NCBI GenBank assembly: GCA_030150335.1
Contig: JASLGC010000287.1
Location: 1-11,116, forward strand
DNA from: Flavobacterium sp.
Lineage (GTDB): Bacteria; Bacteroidota; Bacteroidia; Flavobacteriales; Flavobacteriaceae
Length of the DNA stretch: 11,116 nt
Direction of reading: 5' to 3'
The notes below the pieces were generated by a model. That model searched no databases. It was not told the DNA's origin and saw only the letters and a list, made by a program, of their open reading frames with translations. Positions 1-6,898 of the stretch are shown here, piece after piece; the first letter of the stretch is position 1, and the number at the start of each line of letters is the position of its first letter. The position numbers and the translations under genes were made by a program.

Positions 1-450
1 TAACACATTGTAATTCTTGCAACAATAGTGCAGCATCTGTAAAAAGCTGATGAATTAGACCTTTTAAACGCTTACTTCGAAAATACTTAATTCTACGATG
101 ATTGGTTAACCATTACCTGACAATTACATAAAATAAATGTTCTCATTTAGGGCACGTTCAATCTTGCAAAAGGAATAAATATTAGTAAAAGAAACACAGG
201 AATTGGACTTTGATAATCATACGAAGTTGTTAATTGATAGTTTCTCTGTTTTTGCATTATATAGGATACAACTAATATTTAATTTTTCAATTACTGAATT
301 GACAAAACGAAGGGGTGGATCTAGAGGAATTTTATTGAAAATATTTGAAGGAAATAGAGCCTATGAGTTTAAACTTTTAAGATTTGAATATCATATTTGT
401 TTTTGTTTGTGAGAACCTTGAAGAGAAGTATTTTTGAGAATAAATAATTA
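1..450. other. Left-edge region with no convincing gene
   Basis: No recognisable protein or RNA gene lies here. Two weak coding possibilities can be seen. On the plus strand, 203-412 is open for 69 codons from a TTG (the frame is open from 179), but it has no ATG and resembles no family I know. On the minus strand, a frame is open from 112 to the left edge (37 codons, starting just after a TAA at 113-115). Its composition is protein-like (for example KGLIHQLFTDAALLLQEL) but it has no normal start codon. Either could be a decayed gene. The palindrome TGGTTAACCA at 103-112 is probably chance. The tandem terminators just downstream point rightwards, so some plus-strand transcription through this stretch is plausible. 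Confidence 0.4.
406..436 (+). promoter_or_regulatory. Bacteroidota-type promoter candidate
   Basis: TTTG at 406-409 is followed, after exactly 19 nt, by TATTTTTG at 429-436. This matches the known Bacteroidota primary sigma-factor consensus (-33 TTTG, -7 TAnnTTTG) at every defined base. Transcription would begin near 441-444, only a few bases before the hairpins at 451-509. The product would be a very short RNA, or an RNA antisense to the 3' end of the lipoprotein gene if it reads through. T-rich DNA makes chance matches possible, so function is inferred only. Confidence 0.4.
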
Positions 451-485
451 AACACCCCCGCCTTTTTTAGGCGAGGGTGTTTTTT
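451..485 (+). terminator. Strong hairpin terminator, possibly two-way
   Basis: The left arm AACACCCCCGCC (451-462) pairs with GGCGAGGGTGTT (470-481) around a short T/A loop, with one internal mismatch. Six T run from 480 to 485. The U-tract favours plus-strand transcription. On the minus strand the hairpin is followed by GTTTAATTA, a weaker tail, but it lies about 60 nt past the stop of the lipoprotein gene and could end that transcript as well. Confidence 0.8.
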
Positions 486-509
486 AGGCTTTTTAGATAG
501 CCTATTTTT
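485..509 (+). terminator. Second hairpin terminator in tandem
   Basis: TAGGCT (485-490) pairs perfectly with AGCCTA (499-504) across an 8-nt loop, and TTTTT follows at 505-509. It sits directly behind the first hairpin and faces the same way. Two terminators in series on the plus strand imply a rightward transcript being stopped before it enters the convergent lipoprotein gene. Confidence 0.55.
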
Positions 510-546
510 AGATTGTTATAATCTTAACGAATAGTTGTTATGTTGA

Positions 547-2487
547 TTATTCACGAATACAACGTATAGATGCTCCCATAGCTCTTTGAGCAGTTTGGTT
601 TTCTGAAATCCAAGTCTTTTCTATTAAAAAACTTGAAGCATTTGTATTTACAAATCTTGGTTTCGCACTTGAAGTCCAATAATATCCAGATTTTCCATCG
701 CGTCCAGGTCCTACTGGAGCTCCTGATAGATAGTTTAAATAACTTGGTTCTGTTGAAAAAGTAATTTTTTTACCATCTTCAGCATTAAATTCCCAGTCTT
801 CATTTACAAATTTACCATTTTCAGAATTGAAATTATTAAACGCTTCAGTTGGAGGAACTCTATAACCAACAGGACATGGATCATAAATAGATTTTTTTCC
901 TAAATTATTTTCCATATTACCCCATAATTGATTGTTTCTATTTTCGATTCCTGTACCATTACCGCTCCAATCAAAATCATTACCATGTGGCCCTCTAAAG
1001 AATCCAGTAGGGAATTTAATAGCCTCTTCAATAGCTGAATCTTTCCCATTTCCTGTAAAAGAACTAGACTGCCATCCATATTTTGAATAATGAACAACAC
1101 CTTCGTGTTCAGAACCATCTAATTTAAATCCATCCTTTAAGAAAGGATCTTTTCTACCCCACTGGTATTTTAAACCATTTCCATTTTTATCAGGATCAAC
1201 TGTTAGTGCACCTAAATTAATTGGCATGAATTTGAATTCATCTCCACTTGTACTTTTAACTGTGATTTCTTTATTAGTATCGTAGTTAGTACTCCAAATG
1301 TGCCAGCTCCATAGAATTGTTCCTAAAGGGAACTCATCTGTTGGCTCACCATCTGTAACTGCAATTAAAGCATTTCCACCAATCTTATCTCCTGTGATGA
1401 AAGTTACAATACCATTTTCATCAAGTGTAACATTAGCAATTACTCCTTTTTCTTCTTTAGAAGATTCCCAAACAACAAATGCTTTTTTAGGATTTATCTT
1501 CTTAGGCGTAATCTTCGTTGTAGCCTTACCATTTCCTTGAATTTTTGCATCAAATTTATAAGCTTTATTTGCTTCGCTTACAATGTAACTATTTGCATAT
1601 CCATTAGTATTTAAATCTTCTGCAGGAGATACGATCATTACTGGTATTTGATATATATAGTTTGCTAAATAATTCTCGCCATTAATTTCTAAGTCAATAA
1701 TTTTATCTTCTGTTTTTACTTTAATTAAAAGTTTTTCTCCTTCTAATTGAGTAGGGTTTATTACTATGCGTGCTTTAGCATTATCAGTATTTAGATTTGC
1801 TTCTTGATTGGTTGCTTTCAATGTAACTGAATTACTTGGAGAAGATGTGCTTTCTAAAGTTACTTTGTCAGCAGTTAGGTCAACAATGAAATCTCCTGAT
1901 AAATTATGATTATTTGCAGAGATAGTTATTTCAGATATTTTTTGTTCTGGTGTTTCTAATGTGAAATTAAATTCTAAAATTGCAAAAACATTTTTAAGAC
2001 TAAAATTGCTTTGATTTATATTAGAATCTTTAATGCTAAGTTTTTGCGTTGCAGTAAAGAAAGAATAACCCACTGTGTGGGCATTTTTCCCATTTTCAGG
2101 TTGAAGCTGCTCACTTGGTAATGTAACTATTACTTTTTTAGGGTCGTTGCCATTAGATTCATTATAAGGATAATAAGCATGAAAAGTATGATTCCCTTTT
2201 TCTAATTCTTGAATTTTATCAAAAACAGCTTGATTTGTTCCTCCTCCATTAATTAAATTAAGACCAAAATGAGTTAGGTCATTTTTCCCACTTTCAATTG
2301 ATTTAGAATGGTAAATCCCTAGTTTTGAGTTTGTATCCCAATAAAATTCTTTTGGAAGTTGAGCATTAATTGGTCCACCTAAATTAGTAGGACCTCCTGT
2401 AGAGTCATTGTCACTGCTACTACAAGCTACTATTGTCATTGCTACTGAAGCAGACGCTAGAAGCCCGTACAAAAATCTTTTTTTCAT
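547..2487 (-). CDS. Fimbrillin-family surface lipoprotein
   Basis: This is a predicted lipoprotein of 646 aa. A basic start (MKKR) and hydrophobic stretch lead to a lipobox with the lipidated Cys at 22. The SSSDNDS that follows is acidic, in keeping with lipoprotein surface-export signals known in Bacteroidota. Residues ~47-290 resemble the fimbrillin/Mfa-like domain (YYPYN near 105, YSFFTATQKLS near 141). Residues ~296-390 carry YANSYIVSEANKAYKFD, typical of the second fimbrillin-like part. The C-terminal ~250 residues (WSWHIW 393-398, YQWGRKDPF 441-449, DPCPVGYRVP 536-545, YWTSS 603-607, SIRCIRE at the end) resemble the FISUMP-type module often attached to these proteins. The role is likely adhesion or surface-fibre formation, which is inferred. 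It stands alone, without neighbouring fimbrial genes. No clear ribosome-binding site or exact TAnnTTTG promoter is seen upstream. Confidence 0.85.
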   Translation of the reverse strand: MKKRFLYGLLASASVAMTIVACSSSDNDSTGGPTNLGGPINAQLPKEFYWDTNSKLGIYHSKSIESGKNDLTHFGLNLINGGGTNQAVFDKIQELEKGNHTFHAYYPYNESNGNDPKKVIVTLPSEQLQPENGKNAHTVGYSFFTATQKLSIKDSNINQSNFSLKNVFAILEFNFTLETPEQKISEITISANNHNLSGDFIVDLTADKVTLESTSSPSNSVTLKATNQEANLNTDNAKARIVINPTQLEGEKLLIKVKTEDKIIDLEINGENYLANYIYQIPVMIVSPAEDLNTNGYANSYIVSEANKAYKFDAKIQGNGKATTKITPKKINPKKAFVVWESSKEEKGVIANVTLDENGIVTFITGDKIGGNALIAVTDGEPTDEFPLGTILWSWHIWSTNYDTNKEITVKSTSGDEFKFMPINLGALTVDPDKNGNGLKYQWGRKDPFLKDGFKLDGSEHEGVVHYSKYGWQSSSFTGNGKDSAIEEAIKFPTGFFRGPHGNDFDWSGNGTGIENRNNQLWGNMENNLGKKSIYDPCPVGYRVPPTEAFNNFNSENGKFVNEDWEFNAEDGKKITFSTEPSYLNYLSGAPVGPGRDGKSGYYWTSSAKPRFVNTNASSFLIEKTWISENQTAQRAMGASIRCIRE

Positions 2488-2788
2488 AAAGCTTTAGATA
2501 TTATAGTTTTTAGTTGATTTCTTCTTTGAGTCTATTTATATAAATCAAAACAAGACTATAGAAGGTTTTTTTTTATTGTGTGCGAATATATAAATATTAT
2601 AATAAAATTATGTTATTTTTTAACCAATTGTTTTGTTTTTAAGTAATTATTTTTATAGGCTTATTTATCATTTAGTTTTATTTTTGTGTTTTATTTGTGT
2701 TTTATTTGTGTGTAATTGTTAATTATTTGATTTTTTGTTGTATTGTTTTGATTAAAATTTGAAATTATTTTTTCATATTTAAATTTAA
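2488..2788. other. Very AT-rich intergenic stretch
   Basis: About 300 bases without a gene. From roughly 2560 the plus strand is mostly T and A, and from 2621 to 2790 it has only about five C residues while G is clearly more frequent, so the strands are skewed. Frames are broken by frequent stops. The stretch must hold the promoter of the minus-strand lipoprotein gene, but only a one-mismatch -7 candidate (TAGTCTTG, minus strand, 2551-2558) without a -33 partner is visible. Confidence 0.6.
2676..2710 (+). repeat. Short tandem repeat, TTTTATTTGTG unit
   Basis: Two perfect adjacent 11-bp copies (2689-2699 and 2700-2710) follow a 13-bp variant with two extra T (2676-2688). The repeat lies in the AT-rich gap between the lipoprotein gene and the FISUMP fragment. 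It may be simple slippage in low-complexity DNA. Confidence 0.7.
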
Positions 2789-2959
2789 TTGGAAGCTAAA
2801 TGTGTTCAATTAGCATGCTTCTGGACAACAGATGAGTATGAGGAAAAAACAGCAATGTTTAGAAGACTCTTTTACGATGAGGTATACGTAAACCAATGGT
2901 TTGAGAATATGAATTACGGATATTCTGTAAGATGTGTAATTGAGTTAGATGAATTTTAA
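2789..2959 (+). pseudogene. C-terminal remnant of a FISUMP-domain protein
   Basis: An open stretch of 56 codons ends at TAA 2957-2959 and reads like the C-terminal end of a Fibrobacter succinogenes major paralogous (FISUMP) domain. CFWTTDEYEEKTAMFRRLFY is followed by NQWFENMNYGYSVRCV and a short acidic tail; FWT(S/T)...GYSVRC(V/I) is the usual ending. Upstream it is cut off at once: an in-frame TAA at 2786-2788 and another at 2780-2782 precede it, and the frame opens on TTG with no start signal. A complete protein of this class would be several hundred residues with a signal peptide, so this is best read as the 3' scrap of a lost gene that kept its stop codon and terminator. The adjacent lipoprotein ends in a related but clearly different module (YWTSS...ASIRCIRE), so it is not a simple recent copy of that gene. 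Confidence 0.7.
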
Positions 2960-2974
2960 TAAATAAGCATCAAT

Positions 2975-3011
2975 AAAAAATGCCATCACAAGCTGATTGT
3001 GATGGCGTTTT
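2975..3011. terminator. Two-way terminator
   Basis: A perfect 9-bp stem, GCCATCACA (2982-2990) with TGTGATGGC (2998-3006), encloses a 7-nt loop. A6 lies on the left side (2975-2980) and GTTTTT on the right (3007-3012), so U-tracts exist in both directions. It ends the minus-strand kinase gene (stop at 3038) and sits 22 nt after the stop of the plus-strand FISUMP remnant, probably that gene's original terminator. Confidence 0.85.
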
Positions 3012-3037
3012 TGCTTCTTAAATATATAAATGTAACG

Positions 3038-5476
3038 TTAGAAATTATCTTCTTTAATTAAAGATAAAACAGCTGTAATTTCTGATTCTAAGTTGTTAAT
3101 ATAGTTGTTTAGTTCTTCTTGTGTGTTAAAAGTAACACTGTGGTTTTCTAAAGCTTCTAATAACGGAATTGCACTATTAATTTCAAGTTGTCTAAACATT
3201 GGTAACATTTTATGTGCGATATTGCCTAAAGTGTTTAAATCAAAGTCTTCTACAGCATAGTGCATATCAAGGATATTTTCTTTTGTACTGTCTAAGAAAA
3301 TAACCAAAATTTTACGCAACGCCTCTTTTTCAGTTCCGATAAATTGAATTAATGTGTCTGTGTTGTATATTTTATCTTCCTGTACATTTTGTATATCATT
3401 AGGAACAGATGATTTTAATGTTTCAATGATATTATCAGGGTATAACGTATTGCTTATAAGCATTAATAACTCTTCTAATTGAAGAGGTTTTGGATGGGCA
3501 GCAGTAAATCCGCTTTTTATAAACTCCTCTTCTGTGATATCCCTTTTGCCGGATAAAGCAATGATTGGTATTTGAACTAATTTATCTTCTTGTTTAATTG
3601 CGTGTAATAATTCAAAGCCATCTAATTTTGGCATCTGTATATCAGTTAATAAGATGTCTATCTTTTTATCAGATATAATTTGAATAACCTCAGTAGAATC
3701 ATCAATAAGAATTACCTCTTTAAATAAAGGAGTAAGGATTTCTTCCATTAGTTGTAGTTGAATTTTGTCATCATCTACAACTACAATAGTATTATTCTGA
3801 AGTATATCAAATCGCGTTTGATTATCTTCTGCTTTGAAAGGTTCAACTTCTTCAGTCATGGTAATTGCAGGAAGAGCAATTGAAAAGGTAGAGCCTTCTC
3901 CAAGAGTACTTTCTACAGCAATAGTTCCGTCAAGTAACTCTATTAGACGTTTAGAAATATTCAGACCTAAACCTGTACCTCCAAATTTCTTTTCAATACC
4001 ATCATGCGCTTGTCTAAACTCTTTAAAGATATTATCTACATCGTGTGTGTCTATACCAATACCGCTGTCATTAACCATTATTTTAATTGTCTCATTTTCA
4101 ATAAAAGCATTGATCTTAACGCCTCCATCTTGTGTAAATTTAATGGCATTCGTAATTAGATTTGTAAGAATCTGTTTAATGCGATAAGGGTCTGTATAGA
4201 ACTTTTGATCTAAGGCTTCATCAACTTCCCATGTCAATGTAATTTTCTTGTTTTCAGCAGAAGGAATCAATACTTGGCAAGTACTATATATTAAGTCTTT
4301 GATGTTCACATTTTCTTTTTGAATGCTTATTTTGTTGTTTTCTAAACGCGAAAAATCAGTCAAATCATTTACCAAATTAATAATATACTGGGAAGATGAT
4401 TTGATATTCGCTACGTATTGCTTTTGTTTTTTTTCTAATGGAGATTGGTCAAGTAAATCCGCAAATCCAATTAAACTACCAAGAGGTGTCTGTAAGTCAT
4501 GTGTTACAGTAGCAAACAACATTGTTTTACTTCGTAATAAGACTTCTTTCTCTTCATTTAATTTTTCTAAAGCTAACCTATATTCCTGTGTTTGATTGAT
4601 GTCTCTTATAATAATCCATCCAAGTATGATAATCACAATTAAAGCTGAACCTCCTAAGTAAGCAATGTTAGTAGAGGCGGTACTAATCCTCGATTTAGAT
4701 TCGTTGATTTTTTGATATGATAGAACTAATATATTTTGTTCAACATTTTGTAAAATCTCTCGAAGCTGATTGGTAATATTTTTATTTTCTTGTAGTAACT
4801 TTTGTTCTTGTTGAAGGAGTTTTTTCTGTTGTTCATTAATTTTTGCTTGTGTGGAAGTAATGATTTTTTCCATCGCATTAATTAAAGAATCGGAAACTCT
4901 TGGATAATTAATAGTTGTCTTAATTGTATCTGTGTTATCTCCTTTAAAAAGTCTTGCCCAAGCACTTCTTTTTTCTTTTTCTTTTGATTGAATAACAATC
5001 GGTTGAGCTTTGTTTTCAATCTCCTCCCTAATATTATATATCTCAGAAAAAGCCTCTGTGTATTTGGTGTCTTCCGACAACTCTTTACGTGCTTTAATGA
5101 TGCTTTTAAAACTGATTTTTTTCTTAGCTAATAAGTCTTTTACTGCATCTAATTTAGAAAGGGTAATGGGGTCTTGAACTTGTTTTTGGATTAAGTCAAT
5201 TTGACTAACGATAGTATCCAGTTCTTTATAATATAGATTAATGTCTTTTGTGTTACCAGTTAAAATAGCACTACGACTATACGCTTCACTACTGTAAAGA
5301 TTATTGATTGTGCTGCTTACTAAGAAAATCTTGTTGTTTTCTTCAACAACATGCTCTTCAGGAATAGTAAATTTTTTAGCCTCTTTATAAATATAAGCCC
5401 CCGAAAATAGCACTGCTATAAACAAAGTAAAGTATAAAAAAAGAATCTTGGTCTTGATAGATTTAGATGGCTTCAT
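3038..5476 (-). CDS. Hybrid sensor histidine kinase with receiver and Hpt
   Basis: This is an inner-membrane phosphorelay kinase of 812 aa. Transmembrane helices at ~11-29 and ~271-290 enclose a mostly helical ~240-residue periplasmic sensor, with a Gln/Glu-rich coiled coil at ~205-250. The HisKA domain has His326 (ATVTHDLQTP). The ATPase domain has its N box at 439-447, DSGIGI at 470-475, the F box at 484-487 and GGTGLGL at 499-505. The receiver has the acidic cluster Asp568-570, phospho-acceptor Asp612 (LLTDIQMP), Ser642 and Lys663. A C-terminal Hpt domain has His755 (IAHKMLP). All key residues are present, so an intact His-Asp-His relay is expected. Phosphate would pass from Hpt to a separate response regulator, but none is encoded here. 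The sensor region matches no ligand-binding family I can name. The start is the ATG just ahead of the first membrane helix. Confidence 0.95.
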   Translation of the reverse strand: MKPSKSIKTKILFLYFTLFIAVLFSGAYIYKEAKKFTIPEEHVVEENNKIFLVSSTINNLYSSEAYSRSAILTGNTKDINLYYKELDTIVSQIDLIQKQVQDPITLSKLDAVKDLLAKKKISFKSIIKARKELSEDTKYTEAFSEIYNIREEIENKAQPIVIQSKEKEKRSAWARLFKGDNTDTIKTTINYPRVSDSLINAMEKIITSTQAKINEQQKKLLQQEQKLLQENKNITNQLREILQNVEQNILVLSYQKINESKSRISTASTNIAYLGGSALIVIIILGWIIIRDINQTQEYRLALEKLNEEKEVLLRSKTMLFATVTHDLQTPLGSLIGFADLLDQSPLEKKQKQYVANIKSSSQYIINLVNDLTDFSRLENNKISIQKENVNIKDLIYSTCQVLIPSAENKKITLTWEVDEALDQKFYTDPYRIKQILTNLITNAIKFTQDGGVKINAFIENETIKIMVNDSGIGIDTHDVDNIFKEFRQAHDGIEKKFGGTGLGLNISKRLIELLDGTIAVESTLGEGSTFSIALPAITMTEEVEPFKAEDNQTRFDILQNNTIVVVDDDKIQLQLMEEILTPLFKEVILIDDSTEVIQIISDKKIDILLTDIQMPKLDGFELLHAIKQEDKLVQIPIIALSGKRDITEEEFIKSGFTAAHPKPLQLEELLMLISNTLYPDNIIETLKSSVPNDIQNVQEDKIYNTDTLIQFIGTEKEALRKILVIFLDSTKENILDMHYAVEDFDLNTLGNIAHKMLPMFRQLEINSAIPLLEALENHSVTFNTQEELNNYINNLESEITAVLSLIKEDNF

Positions 5477-5505
5477 AGTATAATTAAAATATGGGTAAAA
5501 ATACG

Positions 5506-5570
5506 AAAGACATTTGAATGATATTACAAAATATGAAGGATAGGTGTTTCTTCATATATAAAATGTCTTT
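5506..5570. promoter_or_regulatory. Nested inverted repeat ahead of the kinase gene
   Basis: The outer arms AAAGACATTT (5506-5515) and AAATGTCTTT (5561-5570) are perfect 10-bp complements. Inside them ATATGAAG (5531-5538) and CTTCATAT (5550-5557) form a perfect 8-bp stem with an 11-nt loop. The element starts 30 nt upstream of the kinase ATG. It could be a folded 5' leader or a pair of operator half-sites. There is no U-tract, so it is not a standard terminator. Confidence 0.45.
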
Positions 5571-5603
5571 TATAAAAGCTACAAATGGAGTAGTGGTGGA
5601 AAC

Positions 5604-5638
5604 AAAAAAAAGGATGTACCGCACAGTACATCCTTTTT
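5604..5638 (-). terminator. Terminator of the acyl-CoA dehydrogenase gene
   Basis: The arms 5607-5619 and 5626-5638 pair perfectly over 13 bp (core AGGATGTAC/GTACATCCT) around a 6-nt loop. Read on the minus strand, the hairpin ends in a run of T, from the A run at 5604-5610. It lies 24 nt past the dehydrogenase stop and separates that transcript from the kinase gene. Confidence 0.85.
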
Positions 5639-5661
5639 AAATATTTAGACGAATGAAAAAA

Positions 5662-6804
5662 CTATTCTTTAGCGATACCTCTTGAGATAACGATTTTTTG
5701 AATCTCTGAAGTACCTTCGTAAATTTGAGTAATCTTAGCATCACGCATCATTCTTTCAACGTGATATTCTCTTACATAACCATTACCACCATGAATTTGA
5801 ACAGCTTCAATAGTTGTATCCATTGCTGTTTTAGACGCAAATAACTTAGCCATAGCTCCTGAAATAGAGATATCTTGGCCTGCATCTTTTTCTGCTGCTG
5901 CTTTCATACAAAGTAATCTTGCTGCAGAAATATTCGTAGCCATATCAGCTAATTTGAATGCAATTGCTTGGTGATTGATAATTTCAGTACCAAAAGCTTT
6001 ACGTTCTTTAGCGTATTTTAATGCTAATTCATACGCTCCTTGTGCAATACCTAATGCTTGAGAAGCAATACCAATACGTCCTCCGTTTAAAACATTCATT
6101 GCGAAAGCGAAACCAAATCCGTCTTCTCCAATTCTGTTTTCTTTAGGAACTTTCACATCAGTAAACATTAATGAATGTGTGTCAGAACCGCGGATACCCA
6201 TTTTTTGTTCTTTAGCACCAATTTCAAAACCAGCCCATCCTTTTTCAACGATAAAAGCATTGATTCCTTTATGTTTTTTCTCAGGGTGTGTTTGTGCAAT
6301 TACTAAGTAGTAATCTGCTGTACTACCATTTGTAATCCAGTTTTTAGTACCGTTTAATAGGTAGTGGTCTCCCATATCAACCGCAGTTGTTTTTTGAGAT
6401 GTAGCATCAGAACCAGCCTCAGGCTCTGATAAACAGAAAGCTCCAATCACTTGACCTGAAGCAAGAGGAGTTAAGTATTTTACTTTTTGCTCTTCACTTG
6501 CGTATTTTTCTAATCCAGCACAAACTAATGAGTTATTTACAGACATAACTACTGCTGCAGATGCATCTACTTTAGCTATTTCTTCCATAGCCAATACGTA
6601 TGACACACTGTCTAATCCACTTCCTCCGTATTTCGGATCCACCATCATTCCTAAGAAACCAAGTTCCCCAAGTTTTTTAACTTGTTCCGCAGGGAAGATT
6701 TGGTTTTCATCTCTTTCGATAACACCAGGTAGTAATTCTGTTTGCGCAAAGTCACGAGCAGCTTGTTGAATCATCAACTGCTCTTCTGATAATTTAAAGT
6801 CCAT
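5662..6804 (-). CDS. Acyl-CoA dehydrogenase
   Basis: An FAD flavoenzyme of 380 aa, full length for the family, that introduces the alpha,beta double bond into acyl-CoA in fatty-acid or branched-chain acid breakdown, passing electrons to electron-transfer flavoprotein. Visible signatures are AFCLSEPEAGSD (122-133) and NGTKNWITN (151-159) in the flavin/substrate region, RKAFG (268-272), QIHGGNGY (336-343) and the C-terminal RMMRDAKITQIYEGTSEIQ (351-369). Glu363 in YEGTSE is at the position of the catalytic base in short-chain (butyryl-CoA-type) enzymes. Chain-length preference cannot be read with certainty, though the overall form is closest to short-chain/butyryl-CoA dehydrogenases. It is transcribed alone, with its own promoter and terminator, divergent from anmK. 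Confidence 0.95.
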   Translation of the reverse strand: MDFKLSEEQLMIQQAARDFAQTELLPGVIERDENQIFPAEQVKKLGELGFLGMMVDPKYGGSGLDSVSYVLAMEEIAKVDASAAVVMSVNNSLVCAGLEKYASEEQKVKYLTPLASGQVIGAFCLSEPEAGSDATSQKTTAVDMGDHYLLNGTKNWITNGSTADYYLVIAQTHPEKKHKGINAFIVEKGWAGFEIGAKEQKMGIRGSDTHSLMFTDVKVPKENRIGEDGFGFAFAMNVLNGGRIGIASQALGIAQGAYELALKYAKERKAFGTEIINHQAIAFKLADMATNISAARLLCMKAAAEKDAGQDISISGAMAKLFASKTAMDTTIEAVQIHGGNGYVREYHVERMMRDAKITQIYEGTSEIQKIVISRGIAKE

Positions 6805-6849
6805 TTTTCGTATCTTAATTTTTTAGTTGATTCTTAGTCTTGTAGATTC

Positions 6850-6880
6850 CAAATATATACGAATTAAATCAATAATTCAA
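6850..6880 (-). promoter_or_regulatory. Promoter of the acyl-CoA dehydrogenase gene
   Basis: On the minus strand TATATTTG (6857-6850) matches the Bacteroidota -7 box TAnnTTTG, and TTG (6880-6878) stands 20 nt upstream as the -33 element. The start of transcription would be near 6843, giving a leader of about 40 nt before the ATG at 6804. Confidence 0.55.
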
Positions 6881-6898
6881 CGAACATTGTTTAATTTT

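Noticed and set aside
103..112. Perfect 10-bp palindrome TGGTTAACCA
   Set aside because: It is isolated, short and AT-rich, and no gene start nearby gives it a role.
203..412. 69-codon plus-strand frame starting at TTG
   Set aside because: It has no ATG, no recognisable family and no ribosome-binding signal. It is described only as part of the left-edge region.
900..1540. Short frames overlapping the lipoprotein gene (900-1118 minus, 1298-1540 plus)
   Set aside because: They lie wholly within a well-supported coding gene in other frames and have no independent signals.
2789..2959. Template repeat of a diversity-generating retroelement paired with the lipoprotein C-terminus
   Set aside because: The two C-terminal ends share only protein-level motifs, not near-identical DNA with adenine-specific differences, and no reverse transcriptase is present.
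3834..4595. Plus-strand frames opposite the kinase gene
   Set aside because: They are antisense to the conserved HisKA/ATPase coding region and are explained by its codon pattern.
6827..6898. Upstream extension of anmK
   Set aside because: It adds 24 residues not found in the family and overlaps the promoter of the divergent dehydrogenase gene; the ATG at 6899 or 6905 fits better.
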